This document shows positions 8,587 to 16,595 of a stretch of 64,000 bases of DNA, piece by piece. Within the stretch, counting starts at the first letter, position 1, and every line of letters starts with the position of its first letter. Source of the stretch: Lachnospiraceae bacterium. Its GTDB lineage: Bacteria; Bacillota; Clostridia; Lachnospirales; Lachnospiraceae. The notes below the pieces were generated by a model. It saw only the letters and a program-made list of their open reading frames with translations. It did not search any database and was not told the DNA's origin. The DNA lies in the NCBI GenBank assembly GCA_014239155.1, contig JAAZZQ010000078.1, positions 1 through 64,000 on the forward strand, in the 5' to 3' direction. The translations under genes and the position numbers were made by a program.

Positions 8587-10137
8587 CTAAAACCGCTTAA
8601 TCTTTTTTGTTGTATTTTTCTCAAATTCTGTCTCGCGCATTTTTAGCTTATATATTCTCTTATAAAGTGGCGCGGTCTTGTTGTATGCGTCAATAATTTT
8701 TTGCAATTCGCCTTGCATATCCTTGATTTTCTTCTTGCCAGCGTACTCGTAATCCGGGAAAATTTCCGCCTCAATTGCTCCTTCACTCTCGCGCACCAGA
8801 ACCTCCTGCACAAGTCGGTTGTCACCGAGCTTATTCTCAATTTCCTCTGGTGATACGTTCTCGCCATTTGGTGTGATAATCAAATTCTTTTTGCGTCCGG
8901 TAAGGAAAATATAACCATCCTGGTCCACATATCCTAAGTCACCTGTCTTTAACCAACCATCTGAAAGCGTTTCCTCTGTCTCTTTCGGCATTTTGTAATA
9001 GCCCTGCATCACACTTGAACCCTTTACCCACAACTCCTCATCAACTACCTTTGCCTCACAGTTGGGCATTAGCTTGCCGACAGAACCATCTTTCATAAAT
9101 GCACCATAGTTTGTGCTGATAACTGGTGAGCACTCTGTCATGCCATACCCCTGCCAGATAGTGATACCGTACTTTTTGAACATCTCCAAATATGCTGGAT
9201 TAAGATATGCACCGCCACTGCACACTGTATGGAACTGTTTGCCAAATACCTTTGCCTTCACAAGTGGCGCCGGAATCCATGCTGCCTCCTCAAGCTTCTT
9301 GGCGAGCGTCTCAATCATCAGTGGAACCATCAAAATCATATTTGGCTCAAAGAGTTTAATATTCTTTGCAACACGCAATAGTGAATCATTGATACAGATA
9401 ACAGAACCAATCGAAAGACCTTTCAGGATATCCATGCTAAGGCAGTATGCGTGATGAATTGGAAGCACAGACAAAATTACAATGCCAGATTCCAATCCCA
9501 TGTCCAGACAGGTTGCATTCTCTGCCAAATTTCTGTGCGTAAGCATAACCCCCTTGCTCTTTCCTGTTGTGCCAGATGTAAACATAATGGTTGCAAGCTC
9601 TTCTGGCTTGGGCGTATAGTCAAAACCGACACTCTGCCTGCCAATCAGATTCCACATGGACAAACCATTTACAAGCCCCTGCGGCTCTCCTGTACAAATG
9701 ATATTTTTTAATCCCTTACAATGGTTCTCTGCCATCTGTGCAACACCTGCTTTTGCCTCGTCATAGACAAGCGTTGTCACATCTGCGCGGTCAATCAATT
9801 CGCACAAATCTTCCTCCGGCAAATTTGCGTCAAGCGGCACTGCCACACTTCCGCTGCCCACAATGCCAAAATATGCAACCACCCATGAATAGGAAGTCGG
9901 TCCGATAACTGCAATATGTTTTCCTTGTTCCCCAAGGGATGCAAGCACCGCAGAAAAGCACTCTGTATCATTTTTAAATTGTGTGTATGTCTTTGCCTCG
10001 ACTTTCACTTCTTTTTTACTGCCATCCCCGCTATCCTTTACTTTGTAACGGAATGCATCCTGCGCACCAAAATTCTGCTCTGCCGCTACCAACAACTCTC
10101 GTATTGTATGATATGTTTGACTCATCTTTTTGACCAT
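8587..10137 (-). CDS. Acyl-adenylate-forming ligase (acyl-CoA/acyl-ACP synthetase type)
   Basis: 516 residues of the ANL superfamily. Visible core motifs are the phosphate loop TSGTTGKSKG (188-197), YGMTECSPV, the hinge region KTGDLGYVDQDGY, TGRKKNLIITPNGENVSPEE, and the C-terminal catalytic lysine in TTKKIKRF. Such enzymes adenylate a carboxylic acid and load it onto CoA or an ACP. An ACP gene lies 281 nt upstream, so loading of that carrier is the natural inference. Last gene of the acyl-handling cluster; the aspS leader follows. The intergenic DNA at 10138-10417 shows no gene. A fatty acid is likelier than an amino acid as substrate, but this is inference. Confidence 0.9.
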   Translation of the reverse strand: MVKKMSQTYHTIRELLVAAEQNFGAQDAFRYKVKDSGDGSKKEVKVEAKTYTQFKNDTECFSAVLASLGEQGKHIAVIGPTSYSWVVAYFGIVGSGSVAVPLDANLPEEDLCELIDRADVTTLVYDEAKAGVAQMAENHCKGLKNIICTGEPQGLVNGLSMWNLIGRQSVGFDYTPKPEELATIMFTSGTTGKSKGVMLTHRNLAENATCLDMGLESGIVILSVLPIHHAYCLSMDILKGLSIGSVICINDSLLRVAKNIKLFEPNMILMVPLMIETLAKKLEEAAWIPAPLVKAKVFGKQFHTVCSGGAYLNPAYLEMFKKYGITIWQGYGMTECSPVISTNYGAFMKDGSVGKLMPNCEAKVVDEELWVKGSSVMQGYYKMPKETEETLSDGWLKTGDLGYVDQDGYIFLTGRKKNLIITPNGENVSPEEIENKLGDNRLVQEVLVRESEGAIEAEIFPDYEYAGKKKIKDMQGELQKIIDAYNKTAPLYKRIYKLKMRETEFEKNTTKKIKRF

Positions 10138-10417
10138 ACCTTTCCCTATGTTGTCAAGGAATGATTCTATAACGATTCCCTGTACTATTTTTTAGTTCCT
10201 AAGCAATTATAATACTCTTTATGTTAAAATTTCTGCATTCATATCAATTCTATATAAAGAAAATGTGCAATATCCGCTTTCTAAAAATCTATACAGAAAT
10301 ACTTTGTACAAATAATTTCTACACAGATTCCTACTCACGCATCCATACTGCACAGTTTTCTTTTCCTATATAGGCTCTGTAAGAAAATAATTGACACATC
10401 TTAACCTGTTTATTTCC

Positions 10418-10639
10418 TTACAGCTTTTCCAGATAATCCACTGCCTCTTGAACAGTACGAATATCTGCAGCTTCCTCAGGATTAATCTCGATATCCAACT
10501 GTTCCTCCACCTCGCCGAGCATACTCATAAAGTCGAACGAACTAAAACCCAAATCTTCCATAAAACGAGATTCTGGCTTAATGTCCTCTTTCTTTACCTC
10601 GACATAATTTGTAATGATATCTGCTAATTTTTCAAACAT
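10418..10639 (-). CDS. Acyl carrier protein
   Basis: 73 residues, the length of a free-standing ACP. The phosphopantetheine site is DLGFSSFDFM with Ser34 as the attachment residue, followed by the acidic helix EVEEQLDIEI. It carries acyl groups as thioesters on the prosthetic arm. GGGG precedes the ATG. Its position between the condensation-domain gene and the adenylate ligase makes it a dedicated carrier for this cluster rather than the main fatty-acid ACP, which normally sits in a fab operon. Confidence 0.92.
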   Translation of the reverse strand: MFEKLADIITNYVEVKKEDIKPESRFMEDLGFSSFDFMSMLGEVEEQLDIEINPEEAADIRTVQEAVDYLEKL

Positions 10640-10686
10640 TGTTACCCCTGTCCTTCCTTAGATTATAAATTTTGAATCATATTCTT

Positions 10687-10731
10687 ACGGAATGCGCAGT
10701 TTATGCGCATTCCTGACCCATGAAAAGTAAC
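10687..10731. repeat. Short hairpin repeat, family C copy 1
   Basis: The 45-nt block beginning ACGGAATGCGCAGTTTATGC and ending CCCATGAAAAGTAAC contains the palindrome GGAATGCGCA/GCGCATTCC. A near-identical copy lies at 27178-27222. It sits between the condensation-domain gene and the ACP gene. Confidence 0.7.
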
Positions 10732-10773
10732 TATAAATTACAATTTCAGTATACCAAACTTTTCCATTACTGA

Positions 10774-12174
10774 CTATATTAACTTAATCACAGCACCAAT
10801 CTTCAAATTCGGATTCTCAATACCTTTGAACATAATTTTGCACATGTAATAATAGAACAGCTCAAGAGTCTCTCTACTATATGCTTTTACCTGATGTTCA
10901 AAGCTAAAATCCAGTCCATTATCCTCTGGTCTGTGCATTACAGTGAGATAGAGACCATCTGCATAATACCCATTTCCATATCTTTTAGTTTTATATCGAA
11001 TATCACCCAAATCAACCAAACCTTTCTCGCGCAATGTCGCAGGTTGATAGGTGAGCGCCACTGTCTCATAACCCATACCAAGCGGGGTCTTATATACCTC
11101 TCTCTTATAATTCATACACTCCACAGGATCAAAATTCACATAGCGGAAAGTTTCGTTTTGCTTATCCCTAATTTCCAAAATACCATCCATAAAGGTCTTG
11201 TCCTCAGAAATTATCGTGCGGAATGGAAAACTATGAATACGTGTTCCACCAGACTTTTTTTCAAGCAAAGTCGCTCTGCGGGCATACGCAACCATCATGG
11301 AAACATCATCACAATTGTTCATTTTTTGCAGATAGGTACGAATTCCCATAATAAGCAGGCATTGCAGTGAAATATGCTGATCCTCGCAGAATTTCATCAG
11401 CCGTGCTGTCGGCTCTCCTTCCAGATGGAAAATATCAATATCTGCCACAAAACTATCAGAACCAGTTGGCGCTGCTCTAAGATTGGGATTTTTCATTTTG
11501 CGTCTCGCATCGTCCAGTCTTTTCCTTCCCTCAATTCCATTGTAAATCGGTTCTGGCGCCTCGAACATCTTATGGAAATACTCTCGGTCTCTCGCCTGCG
11601 CTTTGCTACCAGCTTCATAGGCAAAATCTTTCTCAATCTGCTCAATATAAGAACGTGTGTCGGCTGGATATGGCACATTCTCAAAATTAGCGTTACAGTA
11701 CAGTTCAATAACATCCTTCATAAAACCAATCAAGGATTGCGCATCTAGAAATCTGTGGTCTCCTACAATATACATACCCTCAAAATTGTCTGGTGTCCTA
11801 ATAATAACAATCTTGTTCATAGGCTCATCTTGACCAAAAGGAATGCGCGTCCATGCTGTCATTTCCGCATCTGCCTCCTCCATAGTCTTACCGGTAAAAT
11901 CTACAAACTCGATTTCACGCTCCTCTTTATCCACAATGTACTGATACCATGTCTTCTCTTTCTCGTCATACACAAGTCTTGCGCGCATGGACTCATTGCG
12001 CTCATACGCCTTGTAAATTGCCTTTCTCAACTCATCAATATTTAATTCAAACTCGATGGTAAGACTACTGCCGACATTGAGAATCTCCTTGCCCGGGCAA
12101 TAATCTGCATAGTAAAAATGATACTTTTGCGCAGCCGTCAGTGGGTATGTCTTATATCCTTTTCTTGTTTTCAT
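10774..12174 (-). CDS. Stand-alone condensation-domain (CoA-dependent acyltransferase superfamily) protein
   Basis: 466 residues spanning one two-lobed condensation-type fold. The start YPLTAAQKYHFYYADYCPG resembles NRPS condensation or WS/DGAT-like proteins. The canonical HHxxxDG active-site motif appears as GDHRFLDAQ: the second His (140) and the Asp (144) are kept, while the first His is Asp139 and the final Gly is Ala145. The second His is the residue thought to act in catalysis, so activity is plausible. It would join an ACP-bound acyl group to an amine or alcohol acceptor. No adenylation or carrier domain is fused; those functions are separate genes in the cluster. GGGAG precedes the ATG. 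Confidence 0.8.
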   Translation of the reverse strand: MKTRKGYKTYPLTAAQKYHFYYADYCPGKEILNVGSSLTIEFELNIDELRKAIYKAYERNESMRARLVYDEKEKTWYQYIVDKEEREIEFVDFTGKTMEEADAEMTAWTRIPFGQDEPMNKIVIIRTPDNFEGMYIVGDHRFLDAQSLIGFMKDVIELYCNANFENVPYPADTRSYIEQIEKDFAYEAGSKAQARDREYFHKMFEAPEPIYNGIEGRKRLDDARRKMKNPNLRAAPTGSDSFVADIDIFHLEGEPTARLMKFCEDQHISLQCLLIMGIRTYLQKMNNCDDVSMMVAYARRATLLEKKSGGTRIHSFPFRTIISEDKTFMDGILEIRDKQNETFRYVNFDPVECMNYKREVYKTPLGMGYETVALTYQPATLREKGLVDLGDIRYKTKRYGNGYYADGLYLTVMHRPEDNGLDFSFEHQVKAYSRETLELFYYYMCKIMFKGIENPNLKIGAVIKLI

Positions 12175-12196
12175 GATAATCTCCCTTTATATCCAA

Positions 12197-13156
12197 TTAA
12201 TCTTGCACTGACAATGACTCAAAAAATTCATCGAGTGCCTTCTCATAGTTCTCTGTGTCCTTATAATAACTCTCCGCATGTGCAGCGCCATCCACAATTA
12301 ATTTTCTTTTTGGTGATGCACAGCAATCATAAATCTCATCACACATATGCGCTGGAACAAAGGTGTCATTTGAGCCATGAATAAACAAAATGGGAACCTT
12401 TGCACGTGCTACCTCACGTTTTGCATTACACTCATCCATGCCATAACCAGCAAGCTTTTTATTGATAACATCCGCACCCGGAATCACCGGAAACGTAGGC
12501 AGATGGTACATTGTATGCAATACGTGCGTGAAGACTTCTTTAGGAGAAGTAAAACCACAGTCAGAGACAATTCCCTTTACTTGTGGAGGTAACTCCAGTC
12601 CGCTTGCCATCAGCACAGTTGCACCGCCCATTGACGTTCCATGCAAAATAATCTCAGCATCTTCCCCAAGTTCTTGCACCACCCAGTCAATCCACACAAG
12701 TGCATCTTTTCTATCCAGACAGCCAAAACCAATGTACTCGCCCTCACTCGTGCCATGTGCTCTTGCATCTGGCAGAAGCATTGCATACCCATTGTTGAGG
12801 TAGTAGCCCGACAAACCAATATAATCGGACATTCCCTGACTCGTATATCCATGAAAACAGATTGCAACCTTCTTCCCGCCTTGCTTGTCATTAATTGCTG
12901 GAAAATAAGTCGCATGAAGCTTAAGTCCGTCAAATGATGTCTGTGTAACATCTCTATGGTTTTGCTCAAGCATAAACGCTTTTCTCTCCTGCATCATCGG
13001 TGCATACTGGCTCCAGTCTGTCCCAGACATTTTCATTGTCCGCTCTACTTTCGCGTTGTTTCGCTTCATTGTCCGCCTATAAAAATAAGCGGTCTCTCCG
13101 ATGCCTGCCGCTGCAAGAATCCCCGCACAAGCCATCGCTTTTTTCATTATTCCCAT
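12197..13156 (-). CDS. Membrane-anchored alpha/beta hydrolase
   Basis: About 319 residues. The start at 13156 is chosen because GGAGG lies 8 nt upstream. One N-terminal hydrophobic helix (about residues 4-22, followed by YRRTMKR) anchors it. The hydrolase core shows the oxyanion region CFHGYTSQG, nucleophile elbow HGTSMGG, acid FIHGSNDTFVP and catalytic His in VDGAAHAESY. It resembles B. subtilis YqkD-type serine hydrolases. In this cluster it could release or trim an acyl product as a thioesterase or lipase; that is inference from position. It starts 50 nt after the SCP2-like gene and ends 22 nt before the condensation-domain gene. Confidence 0.85.
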   Translation of the reverse strand: MGIMKKAMACAGILAAAGIGETAYFYRRTMKRNNAKVERTMKMSGTDWSQYAPMMQERKAFMLEQNHRDVTQTSFDGLKLHATYFPAINDKQGGKKVAICFHGYTSQGMSDYIGLSGYYLNNGYAMLLPDARAHGTSEGEYIGFGCLDRKDALVWIDWVVQELGEDAEIILHGTSMGGATVLMASGLELPPQVKGIVSDCGFTSPKEVFTHVLHTMYHLPTFPVIPGADVINKKLAGYGMDECNAKREVARAKVPILFIHGSNDTFVPAHMCDEIYDCCASPKRKLIVDGAAHAESYYKDTENYEKALDEFFESLSVQD

Positions 13157-13206
13157 TGTCTGCACCTCCACATTGCACTGAATTGCTTTATTATTTTCTA
13201 TCCAAA

Positions 13207-13653
13207 CTATTTTTTCTCAGCCTTCTTCTCTCCTTTGAGAGCTTCTTTCGCAGCTGCTTTCTCTGATTTTTTTACTTCCTTTTCAACTTTTTTAGCTTCT
13301 TTCGCTTCCTTTTTCAGTTCTTTCTTCTTGCGCTGGATAATATCATTTAACTTCAATGCCTTATCAATATTGCCTTCCACTCGAAGTTTTTGTGTTGTGA
13401 ACGCCCACACAGGGTCCATCTCACCCTCCGCAATTTTGCGAAATACTTCCGGTGTGCTAATAAACATTGCATCTCGATCATAATACTCATATGGTTCCAC
13501 ATAGAGCACACCATCTTTAACCTCTACATAGAACGCGCCGCCTGCTTCCTCATCCTCAATATTAAACTGATACGCTAGATGCTCATGAATATCACTCACA
13601 TCTGCTCCCATAAACTTCCCTTTAACCTCATAAAAAAAATCTGCGTATGTCAT
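13207..13653 (-). CDS. SCP2-like lipid-carrier protein with Lys/Ala tail
   Basis: 148 residues. The first ~105 look like a sterol-carrier-protein-2 domain (a nonspecific lipid-binding tunnel), with AFYVEVKDGVLYVEPYEYYDRDAMF and the MDPVWAFTTQKLRVEGN signature. The last ~40 residues are almost entirely Lys, Glu and Ala, a highly charged helical or disordered tail that could touch membrane or the acidic ACP. GGAGG lies 6 nt before the ATG. First gene of the five-gene cluster, directly behind the double TetR operator. Likely role: presenting a hydrophobic substrate or product. Confidence 0.75.
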   Translation of the reverse strand: MTYADFFYEVKGKFMGADVSDIHEHLAYQFNIEDEEAGGAFYVEVKDGVLYVEPYEYYDRDAMFISTPEVFRKIAEGEMDPVWAFTTQKLRVEGNIDKALKLNDIIQRKKKELKKEAKEAKKVEKEVKKSEKAAAKEALKGEKKAEKK

Positions 13654-13736
13654 ATCTTTCCTCCATTAAATAGATATTTGAAACTTGAAATTGAAGCGGA
13701 CTGCGGCGGAGTAAACAACTTTTTGTCCGACACATT

Positions 13737-13795
13737 TCGACCGTCAGTCGACTTTGATTTCTTCTATCCTACCATATATTTCGACCGTCGGTCAA
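13737..13795 (-). promoter_or_regulatory. Promoter with two TetR-type operators for the acyl cluster
   Basis: Two near-identical palindromes, TCGACCGTCAGTCGA at 13737-13751 and TCGACCGTCGGTCAA at 13781-13795, share a GACCG-N-CGGTC type core. Read on the minus strand, the upstream copy contains a -35 TTGACC (13790-13795); an 18-nt spacer leads to TAGGAT (13766-13771), and the second copy lies just downstream of the -10. This is the classic layout for repression. The obvious ligand is the TetR protein encoded divergently at 14165. Confidence 0.75.
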
Positions 13796-13939
13796 GTGTG
13801 TTTTCCACAAAATTTATCTCTAATTTTCGTATCTTTTTGTGACACTTTTTTCATTGTTTCCAAAATACAATTGTGATATACTTATATTAATTACCCATTA
13901 TTTCAGTGTCGCTTAGCACCATTTACAATATGAAAATTT

Positions 13940-14085
13940 GCGGGTCAGCTCTGCTGACATATAATGGCTTTGCACGCCTGCAATCCTGCTGGATGCTTAT
14001 CTCAGTCGAAGATTGTACTCGCACCGACACAAAATTGTATTGAACTCGTCACTTATAAAAGTAAGAACATTCTTTGGCTGAGATG
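13940..14085. repeat. Intergenic repeat family B, copy 2
   Basis: It shares ordered blocks with 6190-6340: GTCAGCTCTGCTGACA, CACGCCTGCAAT, GCTTATCTCA, AGATTGTACTC and ACAAAATTGTATT, with spacing largely kept. The long arm seen in copy 1 is still recognisable (CTTATCTCAG against CTGAGAT) but carries more mismatches. It occupies the space between the double operator and the TetR gene. Confidence 0.65.
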
Positions 14086-14164
14086 AAAGAGTAGATTAAA
14101 ACATCTTTTGATAATTCAACTGCATAGTAAGAAATTTATTCTAAATAGAAAGGTGGCATTCTTT

Positions 14165-14809
14165 ATGCCCGACACCAAAAAAAGTGAGAAAAAATATAAT
14201 CTAATATTAGATGCGCTCCAGCAACTTCTGGAGGAAAAGAAAATACAAAATATCTCTGTCAGTGAAATTGCACAAAAGGCAGGCATCGGAAAAGGAAGCA
14301 TCTATTATTATTTTCCTTCCAAGGAAGCAATATTAGATGCTCTAATTGAGCGCAGCTATGAGAAACCACTATTCACTGCCAAAAACCTTGCTGCACAGAC
14401 AGAAGTTTCTCCCTTTGCACGCATGGCAATGCTGTTTCAGGCATGTCAAAATTCCTCCACAGCCTTTATCAAACAAAATGACAACTCCACAGACAATGCA
14501 AGCGTACAAGACCTTGCTTTTCTACATCAGAAATATTTGTCACATGTCGTGTCAGAATTAAAACCTGATCTGACAGAAATTATTAAACAAGGCATTAAGA
14601 ATGGCGAGATTCACTTTGACAATCCTGCCGCACTTGCAGAGATTGCACTGATTGTAATTGCTGTCAAACTGGACAACACACTAATTCCATCCACACCTAA
14701 AGAGACAGCAGAAACCTTACAGGGGCTTATCTCTTTACTTGAGAAAGGAACAGAGGTTTCTCCCGGAACCCTCAGCTATTTATCACTTATGCCTTATATA
14801 ATTGAATAA
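14165..14809 (+). CDS. TetR/AcrR-family transcriptional regulator
   Basis: About 214 residues. I start at the ATG at 14165, with GAAAGGTGG upstream; an in-frame start 19 codons earlier has no such site. The N-terminal helix-turn-helix (IQNISVSEIAQKAGIGKGSIYYYFPSKEAIL, first ~50 residues) is textbook TetR; the C-terminal ligand domain is divergent as usual. It faces the five-gene acyl cluster across two palindromic operators and most likely represses that cluster until an acyl ligand binds. TetR proteins controlling lipid enzymes often sense acyl-CoAs. It ends at a shared bidirectional terminator. Confidence 0.9.
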   Translation: MPDTKKSEKKYNLILDALQQLLEEKKIQNISVSEIAQKAGIGKGSIYYYFPSKEAILDALIERSYEKPLFTAKNLAAQTEVSPFARMAMLFQACQNSSTAFIKQNDNSTDNASVQDLAFLHQKYLSHVVSELKPDLTEIIKQGIKNGEIHFDNPAALAEIALIVIAVKLDNTLIPSTPKETAETLQGLISLLEKGTEVSPGTLSYLSLMPYIIE

Positions 14810-14835
14810 TGACATGCCAGTTCACGGATCTTGAC

Positions 14836-14953
14836 AATCGAGCAGGGAAGTCTCATCTTCCCTACTCGCGCTAGGCGTTTGTCAGCTTGCTGACATATTT
14901 CATTTGGACGTGTGTGTATCAAAAAAAGACATATCTAACGATATGCCTTTTTA
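14836..14953. repeat. Repeat family A copy 1, ending in a bidirectional terminator
   Basis: Begins AATCGAGCAGGGAAG...CTTCCCTACTCG (hairpin), then GTCAGCTTGCTGACATATTT, then a GTGTGTAT block, and runs straight into a terminator at 14925-14953 (GACATATC/GATATGCC with A- and T-tracts on both sides). That terminator serves the convergent TetR (+) and ilvE (-) genes. Other copies lie at 29801 and 38961, with a remnant at 32953. Confidence 0.75.
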
Positions 14954-14971
14954 TTTTATATAGCTCTTTAA

Positions 14972-15997
14972 TTATGACACTTCTACAATCCACCCTGCCG
15001 GAGCATCAATACGTCCCATTTGAATTCCTGTCAATGTATCATAAAGCTTTTTAATAATAGGCCCCATCTGGTCCATACCAGATGGCAGACAGATTTCCTC
15101 CCCTTTATTTACAATCTTTCCCACTGGGGAAATTACTGCTGCAGTTCCACAGAGTCCACACTCTGCAAAATCTTTCACCTCGCTAAAGAACACTTCTCGC
15201 TCTTCTACTTCCAGACCAAGATACTCCTTCGCAACCACCATCAAGGAACGACGCGTAATTGATGGAAGAATGCTACTTGACTTGGGTGTGACAACCTTAT
15301 TGTCCTTTGTCACAAAAAGAAAATTTGCACCGCCTGTCTCTTCAACCTTAGTGTGTGTTGCTGGATCAAGATACATATTTTCATCAAATCCATCCTTATG
15401 CGCAGTTACAATCGCATGCAAACTCATCGCATAATTTAACCCCGCTTTAATATGCCCTGTTCCATTTGGCGCTGCCCTGTCAAAATCACTGACTCTGATT
15501 ATCAATGGTTTTGCACCACCCTTGAAATAAGGTCCCACTGGAGTTGTAAAGATTCTAAATTGATACTCATCAGCCGGTTTTACACCAATTACGGAATTCG
15601 TTCCAAACATATATGGTCTTACATAGAGTGTTGCCCCAGAACCATAAGGAGGTACATAAGCCTCGTTCGCTCTGACCACCTGTCTAACAGCATCCACAAA
15701 ACGTCCCTCTGGAAGTGGAGGCATCTCAAGACGCACACAACTATCATGCATACGCTGCTCATTTAAATCCGGTCGAAACACGACTGTTTTTCCATCTTGT
15801 GTCGTATATGCCTTTAAGCCCTCAAAACAGGTTTGTGCATACTGCAGAACTCCAGCGCACTCATTTAGAACAATATTGGCGTCCTCTGTAAGACCACCCT
15901 CATCCCAAGCGCCACTCTTAAAATTTGTTACATACCTTTTCTCGGTCTGTCTGTAACCAAAACCAAGGTTAGACCAATCCAAATCTTTTTTCTCCAT
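14972..15997 (-). CDS. ilvE: Branched-chain amino-acid aminotransferase
   Basis: About 341 residues from the ATG at 15997, chosen for AGGAG 8 nt upstream; this matches the usual length of class IV BCATs. PLP enzyme that interconverts Leu, Ile and Val with their 2-oxo acids using glutamate. Typical segments are ECAGVLQYAQTCFEGLKAY, LYVRPYMFGT, the lysine region GHIKAGLNYAMSL, and the glycine-rich EETGGANFLFV. Cytoplasmic, last step of branched-chain biosynthesis. It follows the dihydrofolate reductase gene by about 85 nt, with no other ilv gene nearby. Confidence 0.95.
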   Translation of the reverse strand: MEKKDLDWSNLGFGYRQTEKRYVTNFKSGAWDEGGLTEDANIVLNECAGVLQYAQTCFEGLKAYTTQDGKTVVFRPDLNEQRMHDSCVRLEMPPLPEGRFVDAVRQVVRANEAYVPPYGSGATLYVRPYMFGTNSVIGVKPADEYQFRIFTTPVGPYFKGGAKPLIIRVSDFDRAAPNGTGHIKAGLNYAMSLHAIVTAHKDGFDENMYLDPATHTKVEETGGANFLFVTKDNKVVTPKSSSILPSITRRSLMVVAKEYLGLEVEEREVFFSEVKDFAECGLCGTAAVISPVGKIVNKGEEICLPSGMDQMGPIIKKLYDTLTGIQMGRIDAPAGWIVEVS

Positions 15998-16082
15998 TTT
16001 CACTTTCTCCTGTTCATAGAAATTATACTCAGAATCTTTTGTATTCCTTAGTTTTTTATTATTATACGATAAAGTACAAAAG

Positions 16083-16574
16083 TCAACATTTTCGCACATA
16101 TTTCTGAAAATAATATGTCAAGTCGAAATAAGTCTGCTCTTCACTCTCCTGTGCCAATTCCCAATCTGACAGCCTGTCAAGTCTTGGAAAATACGCATCT
16201 GCCTGATATGCATAATCTATTTTTGTGATATAAACTGTATCGCAGTAGGGAAGAAGTTGTTCGTATATACTTGCTCCTCCTGCCACATAAACTTGTTTGT
16301 CATCATATTTTTTTAGCTCTTCCAAAAGTTCATCAATAGAGTGAATAACAATGGCATCTCTTACGCGATACTGTCTATCCCGCGATAGAATAATATTCAT
16401 ACGATTTTTAAGCGGTTGTTTCTGCGGAAAAGTATTCAAAGTTTTTCTGCCTACGACAATTATCTTCCCTTCCGTCATCTCCCGAAACTGCTTCTGGTCC
16501 CTTGGAATGTGTACCAGTAAACTGTTCTGGCAGCCGATTGCCCAATTGTTGTCCACAGCCGCTATCATATTCAT
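16083..16574 (-). CDS. folA: Dihydrofolate reductase
   Basis: 163 residues, the standard size. NADPH-dependent reduction of dihydrofolate to tetrahydrofolate. Motifs: IAAVDNNWAIGCQNSLLVHIP with the substrate-binding acid in IPRDQKQF, the cofactor segment IIVVGRKTLNTFP, and VYVAGGASIYEQLLP. No thyA is adjacent. It lies 22 nt downstream of the beta-CASP hydrolase gene, so the two may be co-transcribed. Confidence 0.96.
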   Translation of the reverse strand: MNMIAAVDNNWAIGCQNSLLVHIPRDQKQFREMTEGKIIVVGRKTLNTFPQKQPLKNRMNIILSRDRQYRVRDAIVIHSIDELLEELKKYDDKQVYVAGGASIYEQLLPYCDTVYITKIDYAYQADAYFPRLDRLSDWELAQESEEQTYFDLTYYFQKYVRKC

Positions 16575-16595
16575 ATTATGTCTCCTTTAATCTCT

